Shown here one piece after another: positions 37,474 through 46,642 of a stretch of DNA of 64,000 bases. The DNA is from Alishewanella longhuensis (GTDB lineage Bacteria; Pseudomonadota; Gammaproteobacteria; Enterobacterales; Alteromonadaceae): the NCBI RefSeq assembly GCF_014653435.1, contig NZ_BNAO01000010.1, positions 101,695 through 165,694 on the forward strand, in the 5' to 3' direction. The position numbers and the translations under genes were made by a program. The notes beneath the pieces were generated by a model. That model did not search any database and was not told where the DNA came from. It was given only the letters and a program-made list of their open reading frames with translations. The first letter of the stretch is position 1. Each line of letters opens with the position of its first letter.

Positions 37474-38526
37474 CTATACAGCCTCAGCTAACATTCGGCG
37501 TTGCTTATGCAGTGCCATCACCGATATCTGTAACAATTCAGCGGCTTTCGACTCGCTAAGAATTCCTTCTGCTAAAGCGCGATAGACTAGTTGCTCAAAC
37601 AGCTGTGTCTGCTCTTGCGGGTAAGGCTTCCCTGGTTCTTGCTTACGCCAGCCGTTTTGAGAAAACTGGATAAAAATTTGGCGCTTTTTCTCTTCACTGA
37701 TAACACCAAGATCGGCGCTACGATACAAACAGGCTGCCATGCTTAAGCCGTATTCATGCTTCAAAAAGTAAAGTTCTTTAGCATCAATGTTCGAGCGCTG
37801 CTCACCTAAGTGTTGATAAAGCCCAATGTCTGGCAATAAAAATGCTGATGCAAAACGATTGCATGCCATCTCTTCGTCAATGGAATCATCTAACAGACCA
37901 TGTAAAATTAGGTGACCAAGTTCGTGTGCCAACGTGAATCGCTGGCGACACCCCGGCCAGTGCGCAGATACCACAACGATAGGCATCCCTGAAATCTTGG
38001 CTTGTAATCCATCAAATTTATCTGCTTGAGGCACGTTGCTGACAATGACCAAAATACCTTTAGACTCAAGCAAATCAATTAAGTCAGGTAGCGGATTCAT
38101 CCCTAATTGCCAGTCGCTACGTACTTTAGCTGCAACCTGCTCTATCGCAGCTAATGAACTCACCACTGACATATCCGGATGATAGTCAAAGTCTGAAATT
38201 GGGAAGTTAGGCCACACATTTTTGAGCGCCAGCCAGCGTTCAGCTTGGTCGATCACATCAGATTCTATTTTTTTCAGTAGCTTAGCTGGAGCTGACGCTT
38301 TCTTTCGATACTCTACCTCACCTAACGTCTCTTGTGCTGGGCGAAAAAAGTATTCAGAGCGAACCGATAATGCAGCAGCCAATTTGAGCAACACACCCGA
38401 GGAAGGCATACTTTGGTTATGCTCGTATTTTTTAACCATGTTGGCACTAATACCAACAATATCACCCAAGGCCTGCATAGACAGGCCAGCAGCAGTACGG
38501 GCTCGTTTTATGCGCTCTCCAATCAC
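37474..38526 (-). CDS. Xre HTH / ImmA-IrrE metallopeptidase, probable antitoxin
   Basis: A 350-residue protein. An N-terminal Xre helix-turn-helix (about 1-60) is joined to an ImmA/IrrE zinc peptidase-like domain with HELGH at 201-205. The C-terminal 80 residues contain a further HTH-like SESKAAELLQISVMALHKQR. It is first in a two-gene unit with the PIN gene. A short symmetric site AAATATAAGTATTT (38544-38557) just upstream could be its own operator. Related proteins cleave repressors or control mobile elements, so a regulator role is an alternative. Confidence 0.82.
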   Translation of the reverse strand: MIGERIKRARTAAGLSMQALGDIVGISANMVKKYEHNQSMPSSGVLLKLAAALSVRSEYFFRPAQETLGEVEYRKKASAPAKLLKKIESDVIDQAERWLALKNVWPNFPISDFDYHPDMSVVSSLAAIEQVAAKVRSDWQLGMNPLPDLIDLLESKGILVIVSNVPQADKFDGLQAKISGMPIVVVSAHWPGCRQRFTLAHELGHLILHGLLDDSIDEEMACNRFASAFLLPDIGLYQHLGEQRSNIDAKELYFLKHEYGLSMAACLYRSADLGVISEEKKRQIFIQFSQNGWRKQEPGKPYPQEQTQLFEQLVYRALAEGILSESKAAELLQISVMALHKQRRMLAEAV

Positions 38527-38669
38527 ACTGACCTCCGGTTTATAAATATAAGTATTTTTGGGAAATTATAAACCAACTGGGTGATTCTGTCGATTGACAT
38601 CACAGGGTAAAAAGGATGGCGATCTTGGAGTTGTTTAGATACTTTGCTTTATAAGGCTGTAAACGCCCG

Positions 38670-39806
38670 CTAATGCGAGATCACATACCGAGTACTTCTT
38701 CCCCCAGCAGCGGTTTTAACCAAACACCCCATTTCTACCAACTGTGCCAAGTGTCGGCTGGCGGTTGCGGGGCTTACCTTAGCCACTTTGCCATATTGGC
38801 TATTGCTGATGCCGTCGCTGAAATCGCCATCCAGTAACCGGTTTAGTACTTTAACTTGTTCTTTATTCAATTGCGTTTGATTTACCCGTTGCCAGAAACG
38901 GGTTTTTAGTAGCGTTTGCTCAATATCAGCCAGCGCCTGCTTTAGGCTAGCGGCTAGCGTGTCGAGAAACCAAACCAACCAAGCAGTGATATCAGTATCG
39001 CCTTTTTGGCTTTGCTCCAGGATGTCGTAATAGCTGCTTCGTCGCTCCAGAATGGCAACCGAAATGGCATAAAAGCGGATGGACTGATGCTCGGCCTGCG
39101 CCAGCGCCAGATCGGTCAGCAGCCTGGCCAAGCGGCCATTGCCATCTTCCAGTGGATGCAGTGTGATAAACCAGAAATGCGCAATGCCGGCGCGTAGCAG
39201 CGGGTCTAAATTGACATCCTCTTGCGAGCGGTTAAACCAATCGATAAAGCAATTAAGTTCGCTTTCCAAGACTTCACGTGGTGGTGCTTCGAAATGCACT
39301 TTAGGGCGGTCGATTCTGCCAGAAATAACTTGCATCGGATCGTTACCGCGCAGCTGCCCGCCCTGCACTCTCTGCCCTATCTGCTCTCTCTGTAATAGCG
39401 AGCTATCAGAAGGAAATAGCCAAGAGTGCCACTGTAATAATCGCTCCTGCGTTAATGGCTGTTGCCAATTACCGATAGCATCGGTCACCATCGCAGCAAG
39501 GCCATCCGATTGCGCTGTTGTTGCAACGCTTTGCAGTTCAGCAATACCTAGCTTTCGGGCTAATGATGAACGCACCACGCTATGGTTAAGTCGCTCTCCC
39601 TCAATAGCGCTAGAGGTAAGGATATTGGCAAGCATGTTATCCAGTGCGGCCTGCGAGTTGTCCTGCACCCCCATTTTGCCCAGCAGAACCCCCTGCAAAA
39701 AGTGCAGCTCACGTAACTTAGGCGTCAGTGCCGCATGATCATAACGAAAAACTTGCGGTGAATTTTGCTGACGGCTGGGCCAATCGGGTTGTTGCCAGAT
39801 CCACAT
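38670..39806 (-). CDS. Fic-family protein with C-terminal winged HTH
   Basis: A 378-residue Fic protein; ATG 39806 gives the family-like start MWIWQQPDWP. The N-terminal region contains the inhibitory motif SSAIEGE (Ser65-Glu69), typical of class II Fic proteins held inactive by their own helix. The catalytic loop HPLEDGNGR (His217) matches HPFxxGNGR with Leu for Phe. The C-terminus is a winged HTH (YGKVAKVSPATASRHLAQLV). It likely transfers AMP or a related group to a protein target. The HTH and repeated upstream sites suggest autoregulation. Confidence 0.9.
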   Translation of the reverse strand: MWIWQQPDWPSRQQNSPQVFRYDHAALTPKLRELHFLQGVLLGKMGVQDNSQAALDNMLANILTSSAIEGERLNHSVVRSSLARKLGIAELQSVATTAQSDGLAAMVTDAIGNWQQPLTQERLLQWHSWLFPSDSSLLQREQIGQRVQGGQLRGNDPMQVISGRIDRPKVHFEAPPREVLESELNCFIDWFNRSQEDVNLDPLLRAGIAHFWFITLHPLEDGNGRLARLLTDLALAQAEHQSIRFYAISVAILERRSSYYDILEQSQKGDTDITAWLVWFLDTLAASLKQALADIEQTLLKTRFWQRVNQTQLNKEQVKVLNRLLDGDFSDGISNSQYGKVAKVSPATASRHLAQLVEMGCLVKTAAGGRSTRYVISH

Positions 39807-39825
39807 AGGCTGATCTTCTGCTGAT

Positions 39826-39943
39826 TGAGGTGAATACATGACACAATCTACTCATATAGTGAGGTGAATAGCAAGATTAATCACCTCAGAAATCGTTAGT
39901 GGAGCTGATCATTGATTAATGCTACATATTAACTAGGTGAATT
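39826..39943. promoter_or_regulatory. Repeated operator-like sites upstream of fic
   Basis: The ten-base sequence TGAGGTGAAT occurs twice (39826-39835 and 39860-39869). An inverted copy TCACCTCA is at 39881-39888, forming an eight-base inverted repeat with the second copy, and a related TAGGTGAAT is at 39935-39943. All lie in the upstream region of the Fic gene. They are probable binding sites for the Fic C-terminal HTH or for the divergently encoded antitoxin-like regulator. Confidence 0.55.
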
Positions 39944-40044
39944 CAGCTGAATTTGGCACGTCACCAACGTATGATGGATGCCGAGCACTTAGTCATTTAA
40001 CTAACATAGTTTTACGCTTTGCCACGAGTGACAGGAGATAGCAG

Positions 40045-40707
40045 ATGACAATACAAGACAGATTAGTAATCAGAGTGAAAAACGCTGAGCATTCTGTTTT
40101 TATGCGCTCTGATTTTGCTGATATCGCCGATTATGCTCAGGTGGGCCGGGGGTTAAGAAATCTGGTTAAGGCAGGTTTGCTAATGAAAATTGGCCACGGT
40201 CTGTATGTTCGGACCAGGATAAATAGGATCAACGGTAAATTAATGCCAGATAACAACCGAGGTGCATTAGGCGTTCTTCTTGAGGCGTTAAAGAGATTAG
40301 GTATCGAATATCAATTTGATGAGGTATCTCAAAGATACTACGACGGAAAAAGTACACAGGTTCCCGCAAACCCCATTGTTATTCCGAAGAATCCGCGTGT
40401 TAGTCGTAAAATCGCGATAGGGAGATGTGTGCTCGCAAATCATCAACAACCTGATACCAACAAAGTAGCACAAAGCCATACAAAGCTCTCCAAGCAAGAT
40501 GAGCAATTAGAAGAGCAGCGGTTACAAGCACTTGAAGAACTTTCACGACTCGATCAAGAGTTAGGATTGATGACCAATGAGCTTCCGCCTAAATTCATAC
40601 CTAATATGGAAAATTATCAGGTCAGCCTGAGCTATGAAGGGCTGTCTTTGAAAAGCAGTGGCGAGGAAAAATCTATTGCAGACCTAAAACGCAAATACAA
40701 GCGGTAG
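40045..40707 (+). CDS. AbiEi-like antitoxin (DUF6088 type)
   Basis: A 220-residue protein. The N-terminal 70 residues form a winged HTH seen in DUF6088/AbiEi antitoxins (SVFMRSDFADIADYAQVGRG, LVKAGLLMKIGHGLYVR). A middle region of some 110 residues follows, then a 40-residue tail containing PNMENY and SYEGLSLK. Such proteins usually precede an AbiEii-type nucleotidyltransferase toxin; none follows here. The same tail is present in the small gene at 43133-43438. It may be an orphan antitoxin or work with an unusual partner. Confidence 0.72.
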   Translation: MTIQDRLVIRVKNAEHSVFMRSDFADIADYAQVGRGLRNLVKAGLLMKIGHGLYVRTRINRINGKLMPDNNRGALGVLLEALKRLGIEYQFDEVSQRYYDGKSTQVPANPIVIPKNPRVSRKIAIGRCVLANHQQPDTNKVAQSHTKLSKQDEQLEEQRLQALEELSRLDQELGLMTNELPPKFIPNMENYQVSLSYEGLSLKSSGEEKSIADLKRKYKR

Positions 40708-40833
40708 ACCTTCACTAAACCCTTTTCAGGTTATTTTCGAGTTGAATAGAAGAAGCACTGACTAAATTCAAGCATGAGACAAATGGTGGGTAAAGTGGTG
40801 GGAAAACCTCTAAAAGCTAACGCTAAACACCTC

Positions 40834-41824
40834 CTAAGGGTGAATTTGCCAGTACCCGGTTTTGTCGGAGCCTATGCGTTTTAATTGGTTGTTTTGTTGT
40901 AGCTTGCTAATTGCTCGACCTATGGTGCGTAAGTCTTTTCCTATCACATCGGCTAATTGCTGGCGCGTTAAGTGCGGATTGTGTTGCAGCAATAACATAA
41001 TCGCATCAAGCGTTTTCAAGCCAGCAATATTTACAGGGGCATTTACGGAGGCGTTTACAGGGGCGTTTCTTACCAAAGCTTGAGCCAAAGTTTTCGCAAT
41101 AGTGCTTAGCATAAAATGAATAAAAACGGTGCTATCAGCTTGCTCATCTGCCTGTTCCAGGGCTTGATAATACTGTGCTTGATGATCTTTAATCATACTT
41201 TCTAGGGGTAAGGATAAAAACAGCGGGTGCCATTGCGACAAAATTAAGGTTTGCCACAAACGTCCCATACGGCCATTGCCATCAGCAAAGGGGGTGAATA
41301 AATTCAAATTCGTAGTGAAATACGTAGCTGGTGATTAACGGATGATCTTTTGCCTGCTGCAACCATTGCATTAAATCGGCCATTAAGCCGGAAACTTTAT
41401 GTGCTGGTGGTGCTACATGATGAACTTCACCGCCTTTGTGGATACCTACCGCCTTATGCCGAAACTGCCCAGCCGAAGTTAAAATATCTGCCATCATTCA
41501 GCCATGGGCGGCGAGTAAATCGTTCAGGCTGTGGGCTTTAAAATGAACCAGAGCCTCATAAGCCGCTATTGCCCCTTTCACTTCTGCCAGCTCACGAACG
41601 CTTCCCAAAACCGGCTTACCTTAAATTATGGCGGCAATTTGCTCCTCGCTCAGCGTATTACCCTCAATAGCTAGGGTGCCAGTAATAGTTTTTATGCGGT
41701 TTTGCTTGCGCAATTGCGGCGACACAATAAGCGCACTGGCATTTAACTGGCCCACCTGCTCGCTTATGTTTGCCACCAAATTAACAATATCGGCGGTAAT
41801 GGTAAATGGTGGAATATAACTCAT
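40834..41824 (-). pseudogene. Fic-family pseudogene, two stops and one frameshift
   Basis: Three reading-frame pieces together make one Fic protein of about 330 codons. The first piece (from ATG 41824) has the inhibitory motif TLAIEGN and ends at an in-frame TAA (41621-41623). The same frame continues to a TGA directly before ATG 41497 and resumes. At about 41286-41292 one extra C in a run shifts the frame inside the catalytic loop, so HPF is read HPLC-stop. The other frame continues ADGNGRMGRLWQ to a C-terminal HTH. With these three lesions no functional protein is expected. Confidence 0.85.
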
Positions 41825-41848
41825 ACCTTTCCCCTTACTAAACAAACA

Positions 41849-41971
41849 TTAAACTTGAAAAGAGGTTGCGGTAATTTCGGCACTGCTTGAAATTTGCCTC
41901 AACGCATGGCGTTGGCAGCTGTCTAAAAATCCATCCAGACACTCAAATCGATAATATTGATATTCGCTCAT
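41849..41971 (-). pseudogene. N-terminal stub of a conserved hypothetical protein
   Basis: A 40-codon frame beginning MSEYQYYRFECLDG and containing SSSAEITATSF. This closely recalls the first 40 residues of a large hypothetical protein family beginning MSEYQYYEFQAIDR and reading ITPTSF (recalled, not searched). The remaining several hundred residues are absent, replaced by the Fic pseudogene. It is probably a deletion remnant. Confidence 0.5.
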
Positions 41972-41977
41972 ACCACC

Positions 41978-42985
41978 CTAGCGATCTTTAATAGTAAAGT
42001 GAAAAGTGTGCATGAGAAGCGGTTGTATACTGGCGCGTCGCAGTACATGCTCTTTTGCAAAATTCTTTCTCGGGTCGGCAACGACAAACCCCCAAAATTG
42101 TAAAAAACGCTCAATAAAACGTGACTCGATTAGTAAGCTCAGCAGTCTGATGGATGAAAAATGCTCATCAGGTGTCAGCTGGCTTAGCAAGTCTGGAAAA
42201 GCTTTCGCAACGTCGTCTATCAACTGATCAATAGAACCGTGGCTTTGCAAACGCCACAGCATAAATACCCAAAAGGTACGCAGATCCACATCATTTTCCC
42301 AGCTATCTAGATAACCCCAATTATATTTGCTGATGGCAGCTTTTAGCATAGGCAGGAAAAACGCCTGAATACCTTGTTTTTCGTACTGATTCTGCGCTGC
42401 TTTTTTAATATGGTAACAACCACTGCGCCGATAAATAATCCCGGCGATTTCTGCCAAAACGCGTGTGTAGTGTAAAGCGTTAAATTTGTCTTCATTTACA
42501 CCCACAAAGTCATTAATACTTAACCGCGAATTTACCTTGGATATCGAAAACTCCGGCAATAAGTCACCGGCCTGTTTAACCAACTTTGCCGGTAAGTTGC
42601 CCTTGCTGGTTGCTTTAAAGGAACCGTTATTTTGCATCGCTTCATCAAGGATCAATGTTAAATATCGCATCACAGGGCTAGATGAGATATCTTCAGGCGT
42701 GCTTATGGTCAGCCACTCTAATTCATCCAACGGGGCATAAAGCCAGTTCGCCATTTGCGTTGGTGTCAAACCGCAAAAATCGGCGCTAGGTCTGTTATTA
42801 CGTTCTGCCATTCTCTGCTGCGCTACAAGATTTAACTCCTCAAGCGTCAAATTAGGATTCATCGCCACAGTTTGCGCAATATCATCAAATACATCACTAT
42901 GCTGTTTAGATGTAGCATTGATGCAGCACTGTTTGTATTTTTTACCGCTGCCACAAGGGCATGGCTCGTTACGACCTGCTTTCAT
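41978..42985 (-). CDS. SEC-C motif protein
   Basis: A 335-residue protein. An N-terminal SEC-C zinc-binding motif (NEPCPCGSGKKYKQCC, about residues 6-21) is followed by a large helical region with no recognised domain. The motif at the N-terminus is found in many uncharacterised, island-encoded proteins. It stands alone, seven bases upstream of the gene stub on the same strand. Confidence 0.8.
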   Translation of the reverse strand: MKAGRNEPCPCGSGKKYKQCCINATSKQHSDVFDDIAQTVAMNPNLTLEELNLVAQQRMAERNNRPSADFCGLTPTQMANWLYAPLDELEWLTISTPEDISSSPVMRYLTLILDEAMQNNGSFKATSKGNLPAKLVKQAGDLLPEFSISKVNSRLSINDFVGVNEDKFNALHYTRVLAEIAGIIYRRSGCYHIKKAAQNQYEKQGIQAFFLPMLKAAISKYNWGYLDSWENDVDLRTFWVFMLWRLQSHGSIDQLIDDVAKAFPDLLSQLTPDEHFSSIRLLSLLIESRFIERFLQFWGFVVADPRKNFAKEHVLRRASIQPLLMHTFHFTIKDR

Positions 42986-43132
42986 TCTAAATCGCTCTGC
43001 ACTATGTCAATATTTTTCAAAGACCAGTATATCTACTCACTTCTTACTCGTAAAATTTCGATAGTGTAAACAGCATTTCAATGAATCTCAAAAGCTCAGT
43101 CGACACTCGTGTACATGAGATATAAACTAAAT

Positions 43133-43438
43133 ATGAGCAACAGCTTGAGTGCAAACACGATGGAAAACAAACTTGCAAAATACGGTGTTACCGAACCTGT
43201 TCAACGGCCAAAGATCAAGCCCGTTAAGCAGCTCGATTTGGATACACCTGAGGGGAGGCTAATCGTTCTGAGCGAAGCAAAACGAATTATGCAGATACAT
43301 GTTACCAATGAACGTCAGGCTAAATTCACCCCTAATATGGAAAATTATAAGGTCAACTTCAGCTACGAAGGACTGTCGTTGAAAAAAAGCGGCGAACACA
43401 AATCTATTGCAGAATTAAAACGTCAGTATGCGCGATAA
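43133..43438 (+). CDS. Small protein sharing the antitoxin tail module
   Basis: A protein of about 101 residues; ATG 43133 or 43160 are both possible, and no clear ribosome binding site is seen. The N-terminal half (KLAKYGVTEPVQRPKIKPVK) is polar. The last 40 residues match the tail of the AbiEi-like protein at 40045-40707 at about 29 of 40 positions (KFTPNMENYKV, SYEGLSLK, KSIAELKR). DNA similarity is also high, so the two tails are related by duplication or recombination. Function unknown. Confidence 0.6.
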   Translation: MSNSLSANTMENKLAKYGVTEPVQRPKIKPVKQLDLDTPEGRLIVLSEAKRIMQIHVTNERQAKFTPNMENYKVNFSYEGLSLKKSGEHKSIAELKRQYAR

Positions 43439-43574
43439 GTCTGCACCACCCTCTTTCCAATTTATGTTTACGTTGACGGGTAAATTGAAGGATATAGATA
43501 TCCGAAACTAAAGCGCCCCATAAAGGCTAGTGGTTGCAAATAACCTAATCAGTATGTTTAAAATCAGATAAAAC

Positions 43575-46523
43575 CTAATTTGATGTAAACGCTTGCTTGT
43601 CGCTTTGCCAACTTAGCCAGCCGTTAGCAACAAGCTCGGCTAATAACATATTCTCTGGATGACCGTGAACAGGATATTTAGGAGTAGCTTTTAGCAGTAA
43701 ATAACCATCGCGACCTAAATTTTTAACCTGATAAAGCGCCAGATCAGCCAATTGCAGACAACTTTGCCAATCCTGCTCAGGTAAGTGCTGCATAGCACCA
43801 ATAGAACATGTTAGTGGGTTATTTAAGCCAAGCGCCTGCCACTCTCCAGCAGTCAGCGCTTTTTGTAAACGCTGTAAATATTGCTCAGTATTAGCGCTGT
43901 CTTCCAAAATTAATAAAAACTCTTCGCCGCCCCAACGTAATAAATGGTCAGTACTTCGGCTATTTTCTTGCAGTATCCTGGCAACTTGCTTTAACGCGTT
44001 ATCGCCTACCTGGTGCCCCAAACGATCATTAATTTGCTTAAAATGATCAATGTCCAACAACACCCACATTAATGGCATTGCATTACGCTGCGCGCGCGCT
44101 AACAATTGCTCTATATGGATACTAAGATAATGCCGATTATGCAAACCGGTTAGCGCATCCTCCATACTAATTTGTTGCAAACGGATATTAGCTTGATGCA
44201 ACGCCTCAGTGCGCTCAGCAACCAGCTGTTGCAACCGCCGCTGCGCCCTATCTAAAGCTGCTACTCTTAACCTGTATATGCCCCAAAGCAACATAAGGCT
44301 GCTGAAAAATAGCATAAAGATAAACCACTTCGCCTCATACCATTTAGCAGGTAAGTAAATTGATACGTAAGCAGAATCGCTCCACCGATAATCAGCCGCA
44401 GATTTCACCTGCACCGTAAATTGATAATGCCCTGGTGCTAAGTTGGTATAAAATGCTTCTCGTCTATTCCCGGCATAAACCCAACTATCATCGTACCCTC
44501 TTAACTGGTATCGAAACTGCAGTGAAAGCGCTTGTATAAAATAAGGTGCACTAAAGCTAACTTGCCAGTCACGTTGCCCGGCGGCCAAACTGAAGTTTTT
44601 ATCGTGATAAGTATGCTCATCCACCCGAATGGCGGTGATCACAGGCTTGGGCAACGGCGCTATAGTATTTAATTGGTTCAAACCAACTGCCACAATACCA
44701 TTTAACGTAGGAAACCATAACCGATCTGCATGTAAGGCTCCTTTACTGGCCCCAGCCCCATTACAGCAGCGATGTGAGTCAGTTGTGCCTTCGGGTCGGC
44801 GATCATCTACTAACATATACAGTTCGTTGATAACGCCGCTACGCAGTTCAGGATAATTTAGCCGGTATATGCCTTGAAAGTTACTAACAATCAGCATATC
44901 GTCCTGCAAGTGCACATAAATAACACCATTGCCGGGTAAGCCCTCTTGCTGGGTAAAACGCTGCCAACTACCTTGCTCTCCAATACTAAAACCACGGTCA
45001 AAAGTACCAATAAATAATTGACCATCCGGTAACGCGAAAACGGTGGTAATAAAACTGTGACCTAACACCGGATCATCAACACGTTGCACCTGATCATGCC
45101 TATCTTTAACAAACAATCCAACTTCAGTACCTATCCACAATTGACCGCGCGCATCAGGAAAAATACTTCGTACCCGCACTTCTGCTGGTAAATGGCTATG
45201 CTCAAAGGCCACAACATTTTGTTGCTCATAAAAATACAGGCCACCATTGGTACCCAACCATAAACGCTTATCCTGCTCGGCAAAACTTGTAACCAACAGA
45301 TGCGCTAATGTTGGTAACTGAAATAGCGGTTCTAATGTAGCTTCATCGAAAACAGCCACACCTCCACGAGTACCTACCCACAGCTGTTTTGCCTTATCCG
45401 TAAAGAAACTATAAACAAAAGGATTGGGTAATTGCTCCTCACCTAGTATTTGCTGATAGCTACGTGTTGTTGGGTCAAATAATTCAACACCCTTACGGTT
45501 GCCTACCATCAAGTATTGCTGCCAGGGTTGCACTGCCCAGGTATAAGGATCACTGATACCTTCCGCTGTACCATAACGCTCGGTCATCGCCTTGCGTAAA
45601 CGCTTTACGCCATGTGAGCGACTTCCCAACCATAGATTGCCATGAATGTCTTGCAGCATACTTTCAACCCAGCTGAAGTTATCTTGTTCAGGCATGATAA
45701 TTTGCTCAATCAGTTCACCTTTATACCAACGGAACAACCTATCCAAAGTGCTAATCCACAACCCTTGCTGTTGATCGTTAAAAATAAGTTCTATCCTTTG
45801 CGTATCAGAATCTGGCAATGTTATTGGCTGCCACTTCGTAAACTCGTCTAACAGATACAACCCTGCCTGGCTACCCAGCCACAGCGCATTTTGGTAAAAG
45901 CCCAGCTCGTGGAACTGCAAAGTATGCTCTGTAACTGGGGCTGCCAACCATTGGTAGCTATTGTCTTGTACCAGACCGACACCATTCACCGCCCCTACCC
46001 ATAAACCTGTAGAACTTTGTAATAAACTAAAAACCTCAGATTGATGCTCGCGATAATTTTGCAACCCTTGTTCCGCAACATAATAGAGCTGATCAGCCCC
46101 TACCCATACCTTGCCATCCTCGGTTTGCAAAAGCGCATTAATATTTCCAACTCGACCACCCTCAATGTTCACAAACTGATAATTAACGCGTTTGATTAAT
46201 CCATTTGCTGTACCAATCCATAGCTGTTGCTGATCATCGATTAATAAAGAGGAAATTAAATTTGAGGGTAAAAGGGGGGTATTCGCCGTATTAAACACTT
46301 CAAATTGCTGACCATCGAACCGCGCTAGGCCATTTTGCGTGCCAAGCCAAATAAAGCCGTCAGCATCCTGCACTATTGTTTGTACAGATATTTGCGGTAG
46401 CCCCGACTCTACCGACCAGATACGATATAAATAATCAGCATAGGGAGTAAAACGATTTTCTGCAGCTGCACTGAGACTGAGACTGAGACTGAGTAGCACA
46501 AAAAACCAAACGAGCCGTCGCAT
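43575..46523 (-). CDS. Propeller-sensor diguanylate cyclase
   Basis: A 982-residue membrane protein (ATG 46523 starts the signal peptide). A periplasmic seven-bladed two-component-regulator propeller spans most of residues 25-640 (repeats such as IWLGTQNGLARFDG and LWIGTANGLIK). A Y_Y_Y domain (about 655-720), one TM helix and a C-terminal GGDEF domain follow. The active site reads GGEEF and the inhibitory RSTD site lies five residues before it, so it should make cyclic di-GMP with product feedback. It is divergent from cti. Confidence 0.92.
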   Translation of the reverse strand: MRRLVWFFVLLSLSLSLSAAAENRFTPYADYLYRIWSVESGLPQISVQTIVQDADGFIWLGTQNGLARFDGQQFEVFNTANTPLLPSNLISSLLIDDQQQLWIGTANGLIKRVNYQFVNIEGGRVGNINALLQTEDGKVWVGADQLYYVAEQGLQNYREHQSEVFSLLQSSTGLWVGAVNGVGLVQDNSYQWLAAPVTEHTLQFHELGFYQNALWLGSQAGLYLLDEFTKWQPITLPDSDTQRIELIFNDQQQGLWISTLDRLFRWYKGELIEQIIMPEQDNFSWVESMLQDIHGNLWLGSRSHGVKRLRKAMTERYGTAEGISDPYTWAVQPWQQYLMVGNRKGVELFDPTTRSYQQILGEEQLPNPFVYSFFTDKAKQLWVGTRGGVAVFDEATLEPLFQLPTLAHLLVTSFAEQDKRLWLGTNGGLYFYEQQNVVAFEHSHLPAEVRVRSIFPDARGQLWIGTEVGLFVKDRHDQVQRVDDPVLGHSFITTVFALPDGQLFIGTFDRGFSIGEQGSWQRFTQQEGLPGNGVIYVHLQDDMLIVSNFQGIYRLNYPELRSGVINELYMLVDDRRPEGTTDSHRCCNGAGASKGALHADRLWFPTLNGIVAVGLNQLNTIAPLPKPVITAIRVDEHTYHDKNFSLAAGQRDWQVSFSAPYFIQALSLQFRYQLRGYDDSWVYAGNRREAFYTNLAPGHYQFTVQVKSAADYRWSDSAYVSIYLPAKWYEAKWFIFMLFFSSLMLLWGIYRLRVAALDRAQRRLQQLVAERTEALHQANIRLQQISMEDALTGLHNRHYLSIHIEQLLARAQRNAMPLMWVLLDIDHFKQINDRLGHQVGDNALKQVARILQENSRSTDHLLRWGGEEFLLILEDSANTEQYLQRLQKALTAGEWQALGLNNPLTCSIGAMQHLPEQDWQSCLQLADLALYQVKNLGRDGYLLLKATPKYPVHGHPENMLLAELVANGWLSWQSDKQAFTSN
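46470..46493. repeat. Hexanucleotide tandem repeat in a signal peptide
   Basis: Four perfect copies of ACTGAG, encoding the LSLSLSLS run in the hydrophobic core of the propeller-GGDEF protein's signal peptide on the minus strand. Slippage would change the core length by two residues per unit without breaking the frame. Confidence 0.85.
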
Positions 46524-46642
46524 AATGCTCCTTGTTTTAAACAGCTGGTTTTTTATACCACAAAGCCTGCTAATTAGTAATGTGAAAAAATACCCGTTAG
46601 AATGTCTAGCATGCCAAAACGTTCTCAAGGATGGCCCGCAGT

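Noticed and set aside
40708..40833. Hidden AbiEii toxin gene after the AbiEi-like antitoxin
   Set aside because: The gap has no open frame of useful size on either strand.
41282..41497. Separate small gene
   Set aside because: It is the middle piece of the Fic pseudogene: in frame with the upstream piece and ending just at the frameshift in the catalytic loop.
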